A DNA stretch of 5,125 nucleotides from assembly GCA_964626385.1 (NCBI GenBank), contig CAZVEO010000096.1, positions 1-5,125 on the forward strand. Reading direction: 5' to 3'. The DNA comes from Scybalousia_A sp964626385. GTDB taxonomy: Bacteria; Bacteroidota; Bacteroidia; Bacteroidales; P3. The notes under the pieces were generated by a model. It worked only from the letters and a program-made list of their open reading frames with translations, was not told the origin of the DNA and ran no database searches. The position numbers were made by a program, and so were the translations under genes. Below are positions 1 through 5,125 of this stretch, in pieces (position 1 is the first letter of the stretch; every line of letters starts with the position of its first letter).

Positions 1-2987
1 CCAACTTTTACATCGTTGAAGTTTTCTATATTAAGACCGCAATCTTGTCCCATAACAACCTCTTTTACCTCATCTTTGAAGCGTTTCAAAGAGGCTAAAA
101 CTCCACTATAAACCACAATACCATCTCTAATCAAACGTACCTTAGTATTTTTGTTGATTTTACCCTCAGTACAGAAACAACCAGCAATTGTACCAACTTT
201 GGAAATCTTAAATGTTTCTCTAACTTCAAGGTTGCAAACAACTTTTTCCTTTATCTCTGGTGACAGCATACCTTCAATAGCATCCTTTAACTCATTGATA
301 GCATCATAAATAATAGAGTACAATCTTATATCTATTTGTTCTTGCTCGGCAAGTTTTCTTGCTCCTTGCGAAGGTCTTACTTGGAAACCTATTATAATAG
401 CATTGGAAGCAGTAGCCAACAAGACATCGGACTCAGTAATTTGTCCTACAGCCTTATGCACAACATTTACCTGAACCTCCGGCGTAGATAGTTTTAACAA
501 AGAATCTGCCAAAGCCTCTACAGAACCGTCTACATCGGCTTTTAGAATTATATTCAACTCTTTAAAATCTCCTATTGCTATTCTTCTGCCTATCTCGTCC
601 AAAGTTATGTGTTTCTGAGTACGCAAACCTTGTTCTCTTTGTAGTTGCAAACGTTTTGAAGCCAAGTCCTTAGCCTCTTTTTCGTTAGGCACTACATTAA
701 AGGAATCTCCTGCCTGAGGTGCTCCGTTAAGTCCCAAAAGCAAGACAGGTGTGGATGGACCTGCTGTTTTAAGCAATTGATTTCTCTCGTTGTACATTGC
801 CTTTACCCTACCAAAACAAGTACCTGCTAAAACAAAATCAGTCTGTTTTATTGTACCATCTTGCACCAAGATTTTGGCAATATAACCTCTACCCTTGTCC
901 AAAGAAGACTCTATAACAGTACCTTTTGCTCTCTTGTTTGGATTGCCTTTAAGGTCAAGCATATCAGCCTCCAAAAGTACTTTTTCCAAAAGCAAATCTA
1001 CATTAGTACCTTGTTTTGCAGAAATCTCTTGTGATTGTATCTTTCCTCCCCAATCTTCAACCAAAAGATTCATATTAGCCAACTCTCCTTTTATTCTTTC
1101 TGGGTCTGCTCCCGGCTTATCTATTTTGTTAAGAGCAAAAATTATAGGCACACCTGCAGCTTGAGCATGGTTGATGGCCTCCACTGTTTGAGGCATTATC
1201 TTATCATCACAAGCAACGACTATTATGGCTATATCTGTCATTTTTGCACCTCTTGCACGCATAGCGGTAAAGGCCTCGTGCCCCGGAGTATCAAGGAAAG
1301 TTATTTTCCTGCCACTATGGGGCAAAACCACCTCGTAAGCACCTATATGCTGAGTTATACCTCCTGCCTCGCCGGCAATAACGTTAGTCTTTCTTATGTA
1401 GTCCAAAAGAGAAGTTTTACCATGGTCTACGTGTCCCATAACAGTAACAATAGGAGCTCGTGGTTCAAGGTCTTCCTCCCTATCAGTTTCCTCCTCACTG
1501 CTAAGAGTTTCTATAACCTCTGCCCCAACAAACTCAACTTGGAAACCAAACTCATCCGCTATAAGTTGCAAAGCCTCCGCATCCAATCGCTGATTGATGG
1601 AAACAAACATACCCAACTGCATACATGAGGCAATAATCTTGGTCACAGGAAGGTTCATCATAGTTGCCAACTCATTGGCGGTAACAAACTCCGTAACCTT
1701 TAAGATTTTCTTTTCTTCCTCTTTTTGTTGCAATTCCTCTTGATGATGTTGAGAAACAATTTGTCTTTTTTCTCTTCTATGTTTAGAGGTTTTGCTCTTA
1801 CCCATTGGAGAAAGTCTTGCCAAAGTTTCTTTTATCTGCTTTTCTATCTCCTCTGTGTTTATCTCCCTTGTTTTCTTTTTGTCTTTCTTAACCTTCTTCT
1901 TATCTTTCTTTGCATTAGAAATATTCTCAGAAGGTTTGTCATCCTTGTTTACAGGGTTAGCGACATTGGTCTTTATACGCTTACGTTTCTTTTTATCGTC
2001 AGAATTTTTATCCTTTTTGTTCTTCTCTTTTTTGGTGTCGCTATGTTGGAATTGACTCAAATCCACTTTTTCACCCGTCAATACAGGTCCGGTCAACTTA
2101 ACATATTGAGTTGCTATAAAATTATCTTTCTTCTCCTCTGCAGGCTTTGGCTGAACAAAAATATTTCTGGTTTCTTCTATCTTGCTTGGTTTATTATTGC
2201 TTGCAAGATTTTTATTCTGTTCTATTGTAGGCTTATCTTGTTTTTTCTTGTCTTGCTTCTTTTTGTCAGGTCTATTTTTCTTATCGGTCTTTTCCTTTGT
2301 TTCTTTGTTGTCTTGTTTGTTCTTATTCTTTTCTTCATTACGCTTATCTTTGGAAGATTTTTTATCTGACCTGTTTTTTGTATTCAAAGAAGAAAGGTCT
2401 ATTTTACCTAATATATTTATTGTAGTACCATCCTTTGATACTATAACTTCACTTTCTTTTTCGTCTATTTTAGGAGTATTATCAGAAGATTTAGGATGTT
2501 CTTTTTCCTTTGATTCTTCTTTTAGTAAGGTTTTGTCTTTATCTACCTCTGTTATTGTTTCTTTCTGTTGCTCAGTCTTTGCGTGTTTTTCTCTTATGTG
2601 CTTATTCTCAGCCTTTTTATCTTCTTTTTTCTTTGCAGATTCAGAAGTAAAATCTATTGTTGTAGATTTAACAATAATATCTCCAACTATATCGCTATGG
2701 CTAAAGTGTTCCTCTGCATTTTGTTTTTGAGTATCCACCTTAGCGACAATATCATGCTCGTTTTTTTTGTTGATACTTATTTGTAAATTATCAGCTTTTT
2801 CTTTCTTCTCTTTCTCTTTCTGAAAAGCATTGATAAGTAATTCGTATGCCTCTGAGTCTATTTTTGTATTAGGCTTGCTCTCTATAGTCTTGCCCTTCTT
2901 TGCAAGAAACTCCACTATGGTATCTACGCCTACATTAAATTCCGTAGCAGCTTGTTTTAATCGTATAGACTTTTTCTCTTCTGACAT
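1..2987 (-). CDS. infB: Translation initiation factor IF-2 (3' end cut off by window edge)
   Basis: IF2 is the cytoplasmic GTPase that brings initiator fMet-tRNA to the 30S subunit and promotes 50S joining. The frame is open from ATG 2987 to the left edge: 995 complete codons, no stop or frameshift found. Residues 1-55 form a first IF2_N-like domain (AATEFNVGVDTIVEFLAKKG). Residues about 56-425 are a Lys/Glu/Asp-rich linker with a less charged island, KLTGPVLTGEKVDLSQF (297-313). A second IF2_N domain lies at about 431-490. The GTPase domain is intact: G1 GHVDHGKT 518-525, G2 region GGITQHIGAY 542-551, G3 DTPGH 566-570, G4 NKID 620-623, G5 SAK 656-658. A beta-barrel domain II follows at about 690-790, domain III from about 810 (ILKADVDGSVEAL), and the C-terminal fMet-tRNA-binding domain IV from about 905. 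The last visible residues (ENFNDVKVG) lie close to the usual end, so about 20 residues are probably missing. The start is supported by AGGGAG at 2991-2996 and by the N-terminal domain beginning directly after it. The gene is last of three in the visible operon, 79 bp after nusA. Confidence 0.98.
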   Translation of the reverse strand, partial: MSEEKKSIRLKQAATEFNVGVDTIVEFLAKKGKTIESKPNTKIDSEAYELLINAFQKEKEKKEKADNLQISINKKNEHDIVAKVDTQKQNAEEHFSHSDIVGDIIVKSTTIDFTSESAKKKEDKKAENKHIREKHAKTEQQKETITEVDKDKTLLKEESKEKEHPKSSDNTPKIDEKESEVIVSKDGTTINILGKIDLSSLNTKNRSDKKSSKDKRNEEKNKNKQDNKETKEKTDKKNRPDKKKQDKKKQDKPTIEQNKNLASNNKPSKIEETRNIFVQPKPAEEKKDNFIATQYVKLTGPVLTGEKVDLSQFQHSDTKKEKNKKDKNSDDKKKRKRIKTNVANPVNKDDKPSENISNAKKDKKKVKKDKKKTREINTEEIEKQIKETLARLSPMGKSKTSKHRREKRQIVSQHHQEELQQKEEEKKILKVTEFVTANELATMMNLPVTKIIASCMQLGMFVSINQRLDAEALQLIADEFGFQVEFVGAEVIETLSSEEETDREEDLEPRAPIVTVMGHVDHGKTSLLDYIRKTNVIAGEAGGITQHIGAYEVVLPHSGRKITFLDTPGHEAFTAMRARGAKMTDIAIIVVACDDKIMPQTVEAINHAQAAGVPIIFALNKIDKPGADPERIKGELANMNLLVEDWGGKIQSQEISAKQGTNVDLLLEKVLLEADMLDLKGNPNKRAKGTVIESSLDKGRGYIAKILVQDGTIKQTDFVLAGTCFGRVKAMYNERNQLLKTAGPSTPVLLLGLNGAPQAGDSFNVVPNEKEAKDLASKRLQLQREQGLRTQKHITLDEIGRRIAIGDFKELNIILKADVDGSVEALADSLLKLSTPEVQVNVVHKAVGQITESDVLLATASNAIIIGFQVRPSQGARKLAEQEQIDIRLYSIIYDAINELKDAIEGMLSPEIKEKVVCNLEVRETFKISKVGTIAGCFCTEGKINKNTKVRLIRDGIVVYSGVLASLKRFKDEVKEVVMGQDCGLNIENFNDVKV

Positions 2988-2990
2988 ATT

Positions 2991-2996
2991 CTCCCT
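2991..2996 (-). promoter_or_regulatory. Shine-Dalgarno sequence of infB
   Basis: On the minus strand AGGGAG stands 3 nt before the infB ATG (2987). It is the only good purine-rich ribosome binding site among the operon's three genes: nusA has a T-rich upstream stretch and rimP only a loose GAGTAGAGT. The spacing is short, but the match fixes the infB start and suggests that infB initiates independently of nusA, which ends 79 bp upstream. Confidence 0.6.
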
Positions 2997-3066
2997 TTTA
3001 TTTTAATTTTTTATCGTTTTTGTTTCCTATAAAATATATTTCTTTGAGGCAAGCCCAATTTGTCAA

Positions 3067-4329
3067 TTATTCTTTTTCTACTGTAGAATCATTTTCAAAT
3101 TCTGCACTCAAAATCTTAAACACATTCTCCACTGTTTCCATCTCAAGGTCAGCTCTCTCAGCAACGTCTTCTTTTGATAAAGCAAGCACATCCTTAGCTG
3201 TATCACAACCTATAGACTTCAACGCTTCTATTATCCATAGTTCTATCTCATCTGAAAATTCTTGCAAATCAACATCATCCTCATAGTCCATATCGCTATC
3301 TCTATACACATCTATTTCGTAACCCGTAAGTTTGCTTGCCAAACGAATATTATAGCCTCCCTTACCTATAGCCAAAGAAACTTGGTCTGGTTTCATAAAT
3401 ACATCTGCACTCTTGGTGTCCTCATGTACAGTAACCGACAGAACTTGAGCAGGGGATAAAGCACGAGCTATGTATAACTCTGGATTGGAAGTATAATTGA
3501 TAACGTCTATATTTTCGTTCCTCAATTCTCTTACTATACCATGTATTCTTGAACCTTTCATACCCACACACGCCCCAACTGGGTCTATTCTATCGTCATA
3601 ACTTTCTACCGCTATCTTAGCTCTCTCTCCCGGCTGACGAACAGCATTGCGTATAGTAATAAGTCCATCAAATATTTCTGGCACCTCATTCTCAAACAAA
3701 CGTTCCAAAAATATAGGGGAAACTCTCGATACTATTATGTTAGGTATTCCGTTCCTCATTTCTACTTTTAGAACTATACCCTTAACAGCATCTCCTTTTC
3801 TGAAAAAATCCCCTGGTATTTGCTCCGTTTTTGGCAAAGTCAATTCTATACCATCCTCATCCAAAAGCATTATCTCTTTTTTCCATACTTGATAAACCTC
3901 ACATACTATTATAGAACCAACTCTCTCTTTGTATTTGTTGTATATTCTTGCGCGGTCATATTCTTGTATTTTTCCTATCAAATTTTGTCTTATGGCAAGT
4001 ATATCTCTTCTACCAAAATCCGTAAAATGTATTTCCTCCGACAATTCCTCTCCAACCTCAAAATCAGGTTCTATTTTTATAGCCTCAGAATATGGTACTT
4101 GAGTATTTATATCTTCCACCTTATCATCCTCTACAATAGTACGATTACGCCATATCTCCAAATCTCCCTTATCTACATTTACAATGATATCTATATTTTT
4201 ATCTGTACCATAATTCTTTTTCAAAAGACCTCTAAGTACGTCTTCCAAAATACGCATCAATGTTTCTGTATCTATTCCTTTTATATCTTTGAATTCCGCA
4301 AACGAATCCACCAAACTTGACTTTTCCAT
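3067..4329 (-). CDS. nusA: Transcription termination/antitermination factor NusA
   Basis: NusA binds RNA polymerase and nascent RNA, and modulates pausing, intrinsic termination and antitermination, including in rRNA synthesis. The 420-residue protein is complete (ATG 4329, stop TAA 3067-3069). Domains in order: polymerase-binding N-terminal domain about 1-130 (with FTDFGRRDILAIRQNLIGKI at about 102-121), S1 RNA-binding domain about 134-202, KH1 about 205-280 with GMKG at 256-259 (context DPVGACVGMKGSRI), and KH2 about 283-345 with GKGG at 322-325 (context VSLAIGKGGYNIRLASKLTG). After an acidic stretch (345-360) there is one helical helix-hairpin-helix-like segment, about 362-412 (IEALKSIGCDTAKDVLALS), and a Glu-rich tail. 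It lacks room for the two acidic repeats of the longer E. coli protein; by recollection this shorter form is usual in Bacteroidota. The gene begins 16 bp after the rimP stop. The upstream sequence is T-rich with no Shine-Dalgarno, so translational coupling to rimP or Bacteroidota-style initiation is likely. Confidence 0.97.
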   Translation of the reverse strand: MEKSSLVDSFAEFKDIKGIDTETLMRILEDVLRGLLKKNYGTDKNIDIIVNVDKGDLEIWRNRTIVEDDKVEDINTQVPYSEAIKIEPDFEVGEELSEEIHFTDFGRRDILAIRQNLIGKIQEYDRARIYNKYKERVGSIIVCEVYQVWKKEIMLLDEDGIELTLPKTEQIPGDFFRKGDAVKGIVLKVEMRNGIPNIIVSRVSPIFLERLFENEVPEIFDGLITIRNAVRQPGERAKIAVESYDDRIDPVGACVGMKGSRIHGIVRELRNENIDVINYTSNPELYIARALSPAQVLSVTVHEDTKSADVFMKPDQVSLAIGKGGYNIRLASKLTGYEIDVYRDSDMDYEDDVDLQEFSDEIELWIIEALKSIGCDTAKDVLALSKEDVAERADLEMETVENVFKILSAEFENDSTVEKE

Positions 4330-4345
4330 AAGAAACTAAAAAAAA

Positions 4346-4789
4346 TTATTTTTGTTTATTGAAATTTATTATTACTCTTGCTTTTTCTATATTTTCAAAA
4401 GAAATTTCCTTTCCTTCTTTGTCTTTTTTTGTTGTTAAAAGAATTGATTTATCTCTTTTTTCTGAAAGTATGCCCTCAAACTTTTCTCCCTCTTTGTCTA
4501 TTACCTCTATATTTTCACCTATACTCTTGTTGTATTGTCTTGGTAAGGAAAAATAATCACCTAAACCCGAAGACATAACAGTAAGTTCAAAATCTTCTTT
4601 ATCCCTATCAAAACTTTTGTTCAAAAACCTTGAAAGATTAATGCAATCCTCTACTTTCACTCCGTTATCTCCGTCAAGTACAACCTCTACTTCATTTTTT
4701 TTACTCACCTTAACTCCAACAATAAACAAATCTTCCCTATCTTTCAAAAATTCTTCTACTTTCTCTATTATCAAATTTTTGTCTAACAT
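4346..4789 (-). CDS. rimP: Ribosome maturation factor RimP
   Basis: RimP binds the free 30S subunit and is needed for its late assembly. The 147-residue protein is complete (ATG 4789, TAA 4346-4348) and a normal length for the family. The N-terminal alpha/beta domain spans about 1-82, with the conserved pieces GVKVEDCINLSRFLN (43-57) and VMSSGLGDYF (71-80), the latter corresponding to the family's V(S/T)SPGL motif with the proline lost. The SH3-like C-terminal domain spans about 84-147 (IEVIDKEGEKFEGILSEK, then the closing strand IEKARVIINF). Position as first gene before nusA and infB is the classic arrangement and supports the call. Upstream of the ATG there is only a loose purine stretch, GAGTAGAGT, directly abutting the start. 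An out-of-frame ATG at 4850 in the leader opens a frame that overlaps the first 53 bases of this gene. Expression is expected from the promoter at 4859-4889. Confidence 0.95.
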   Translation of the reverse strand: MLDKNLIIEKVEEFLKDREDLFIVGVKVSKKNEVEVVLDGDNGVKVEDCINLSRFLNKSFDRDKEDFELTVMSSGLGDYFSLPRQYNKSIGENIEVIDKEGEKFEGILSEKRDKSILLTTKKDKEGKEISFENIEKARVIINFNKQK

Positions 4790-4813
4790 ACTCTACTCTA
4801 TTATAAGTAATAC

Positions 4814-4845
4814 AAAAAAGAGGAAACGTCCTCGCCGCTCCTCTT
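4814..4845 (-). terminator. Terminator-like hairpin in the rimP-nusA-infB leader (possible attenuator)
   Basis: On the minus strand the arms AAGAGGAG (4845-4838) and TTCCTCTT (4825-4818) pair over 8 bp (7 Watson-Crick plus one G-U). With T4826 bulged, C4837-G4827 and G4836-C4828 extend the stem, leaving a 7-nt loop GCGAGGA. Four T residues (4817-4814) follow at once, giving a run of six T with the last two stem bases. It lies between the promoter candidate and the rimP start, so it would form in the leader of the operon mRNA. The shape fits an intrinsic terminator with a moderate stem and short U tract. It could instead be a 5' stabilising stem. No antiterminator arm is obvious. Confidence 0.45.
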
Positions 4846-4858
4846 ACCATTCTGTTTG

Positions 4859-4889
4859 CAAAATTACATATTATTTTTGAATGTACAAA
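4859..4889 (-). promoter_or_regulatory. Bacteroidota-type promoter of rimP-nusA-infB
   Basis: Read on the minus strand, TTTG (4889-4886) is followed after 19 bp by TAATTTTG (4866-4859), an exact fit to the Bacteroidota -33/-7 form TTTG and TAnnTTTG. The start point would fall near 4851-4856, giving a leader of about 60-65 nt before the rimP ATG at 4789. The short motifs recur by chance in A+T-rich DNA, but the correct spacing and position directly before the operon make this the best candidate. Confidence 0.6.
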
Positions 4890-4945
4890 CATATTCCAAA
4901 AAAAATATTGCATTTCATCATATGGTAGATTCCATTATCAAGTTC

Positions 4946-4974
4946 GAAAACTTTTTTTTCTCAAAAAAGTTTTC
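4946..4974. repeat. 12-bp perfect inverted repeat in the divergent intergenic region
   Basis: GAAAACTTTTTT (4946-4957) and AAAAAAGTTTTC (4963-4974) are perfect reverse complements with a 5-bp spacer TTCTC. The repeat lies between two divergent promoter candidates; its right arm overlaps the -33 region of the plus-strand promoter. Its A/T content and lack of a following long T run make a terminator for either gene unlikely. A protein-binding site, or an A-tract that bends DNA at the promoter, is possible, but the low complexity of the arms weakens the case. Confidence 0.5.
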
Positions 4975-5001
4975 TCATATTGGAAATTTGTTATACTTTT
5001 G
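4970..5001 (+). promoter_or_regulatory. Candidate Bacteroidota-type promoter of the divergent plus-strand gene
   Basis: TACTTTTG (4994-5001) matches the -7 form TAnnTTTG exactly. Twenty bp upstream TTTT (4970-4973) is a 3-of-4 match to the -33 TTTG. The start point would be near 5005-5010, giving a leader of about 62-67 nt before the ATG at 5072. The -33 match is weak, so the call rests on the -7 element and on position. Confidence 0.5.
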
Positions 5002-5012
5002 TAGTCTACAAA
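4998..5012. repeat. 15-bp palindrome over the -7 element and start point (possible operator)
   Basis: TTTGTAG (4998-5004) and CTACAAA (5006-5012) are perfect reverse complements around a single central T. The left arm contains the TTTG of the plus-strand -7 element and the right arm covers the expected transcription start. A repressor bound here would block RNA polymerase directly. The dyad is not fully inside the predicted transcript, so action on DNA is more likely than as an RNA hairpin. No regulator gene is visible in the window. Confidence 0.45.
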
Positions 5013-5071
5013 TTAAGAAATTTATAATTGGAGTATTTAATAATTTAAACATTTTAACAAATTTAATTATC

Positions 5072-5125
5072 ATGACAAACAAAAATTTTAAAGTCAATCA
5101 AAGGCTTTCCTTATTTTCTATAGGG
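5072..5125 (+). CDS. Start of an unidentified protein (5' fragment, 18 codons)
   Basis: An open frame begins at ATG 5072 and runs off the right edge: MTNKNFKVNQRLSLFSIG. The frame is open further upstream, but no in-frame ATG, GTG or TTG was found back to the promoter candidate, so ATG 5072 is the natural start. No Shine-Dalgarno is present (AACAAATTTAATTATC before the ATG), as is common in Bacteroidota. The visible residues are basic (K4, K7, R11) and then turn more hydrophobic (LSLFSIG), which would suit the beginning of a signal peptide or membrane protein, but 18 residues cannot settle this. The family is not recognised. It is transcribed away from rimP and has its own promoter candidate at 4970-5001. 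Confidence 0.55.
   Translation, partial: MTNKNFKVNQRLSLFSIG

Noticed and set aside
895..1628. Plus-strand open frames at 895-1164 and 1035-1628
   Set aside because: They lie entirely opposite the conserved GTPase and second IF2_N domains of infB, and have no recognisable motif, start signal or promoter.
1794..1805. Internal infB start at an in-frame ATG (MGKSKTSKHRR), which would give a short IF2 form
   Set aside because: Short IF2 forms from internal starts are known in E. coli, but there is no purine-rich ribosome binding site before this ATG, so nothing in the sequence supports it.
1725..2730. Plus-strand open frames (1725-2369, 2182-2730) encoding very Phe/Leu/Ser-rich, membrane-like peptides
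   Set aside because: They lie opposite the Lys/Glu-rich linker of infB; AAA/AAG/GAA codons read backwards give Phe, Leu and Ser. The minus-strand frame is continuous and has clear IF2 domains on both sides, so the hydrophobicity is an artefact.
3020..3066. Possible internal promoter before infB (TATATTTT with an upstream TTG, and a TTGACA just after the nusA stop)
   Set aside because: TATATTTT misses the final G of TAnnTTTG, the TTG spacing is about 17 bp, and TTGACA is not a Bacteroidota -35 signal with a matching -10. Such partial matches are expected in A+T-rich DNA.
3820..4320. Plus-strand open frame of 166 codons
   Set aside because: It is antisense to the N-terminal half of nusA; the peptide is a Tyr/Ile/Phe-rich shadow of an A+T-rich gene.
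4872..4879. Plus-strand TATTTTTG, an exact TAnnTTTG match
   Set aside because: The only upstream TTTG (4855-4858) is 13 bp away, too close for a -33 element, and the candidate at 4994-5001 is better placed for the plus-strand gene.
4617..4880. Plus-strand open frame across the rimP start and leader
   Set aside because: It is antisense to the conserved N-terminus of RimP and runs through the rimP promoter candidate; the Ser/Thr-rich peptide has no family features.
5058..5065. Minus-strand TAAATTTG, an exact TAnnTTTG match
   Set aside because: No TTTG lies at about 19-20 bp upstream (the nearest is 10 or 14 bp away), and it is more than 260 bp from rimP with a better promoter between.

Overview
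The window holds the conserved bacterial operon rimP-nusA-infB on the minus strand, its control region, and the first codons of a divergent gene on the plus strand. The organism is very probably a low-G+C member of the Bacteroidota, most likely Bacteroidales. Reasons: the IF2 GTPase domain has Bacteroidota-type wording; IF2 has a long Lys/Glu linker with the island KLTGPVLTGEKVDLSQF; NusA is short with an acidic tail; Shine-Dalgarno sequences are mostly weak or absent; and two promoter candidates fit the Bacteroidota form TTTG-N19/20-TAnnTTTG.

Layout from right to left: positions 4790-5071 are a 282-bp divergent intergenic region. A minus-strand promoter candidate (4859-4889) lies 70 bp upstream of rimP. 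Between it and rimP, the short leader holds a terminator-like hairpin (4814-4845). rimP (4346-4789), nusA (3067-4329) and infB (1-2987, 3' end cut off by the window edge) follow with gaps of 16 and 79 bp and no convincing internal promoter or terminator. infB covers almost 60% of the window. It lacks only its last codons, about 20 by comparison with the family (recalled, not aligned).

On the plus strand, a second promoter candidate (4970-5001), flanked or overlapped by two inverted repeats (4946-4974 and 4998-5012), precedes an 18-codon gene fragment (5072-5125) that cannot be identified.

The three operon genes link ribosome maturation (RimP, 30S assembly), transcription elongation, pausing and termination (NusA) and translation initiation (IF2). 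This is a housekeeping region and I see no mobile element, CRISPR array, RNA gene or defence system. The most interesting part is the control region: a possible attenuator in the leader of an operon that encodes a termination factor, overlapped by a short out-of-frame reading frame, and a dyad sitting on the divergent promoter.
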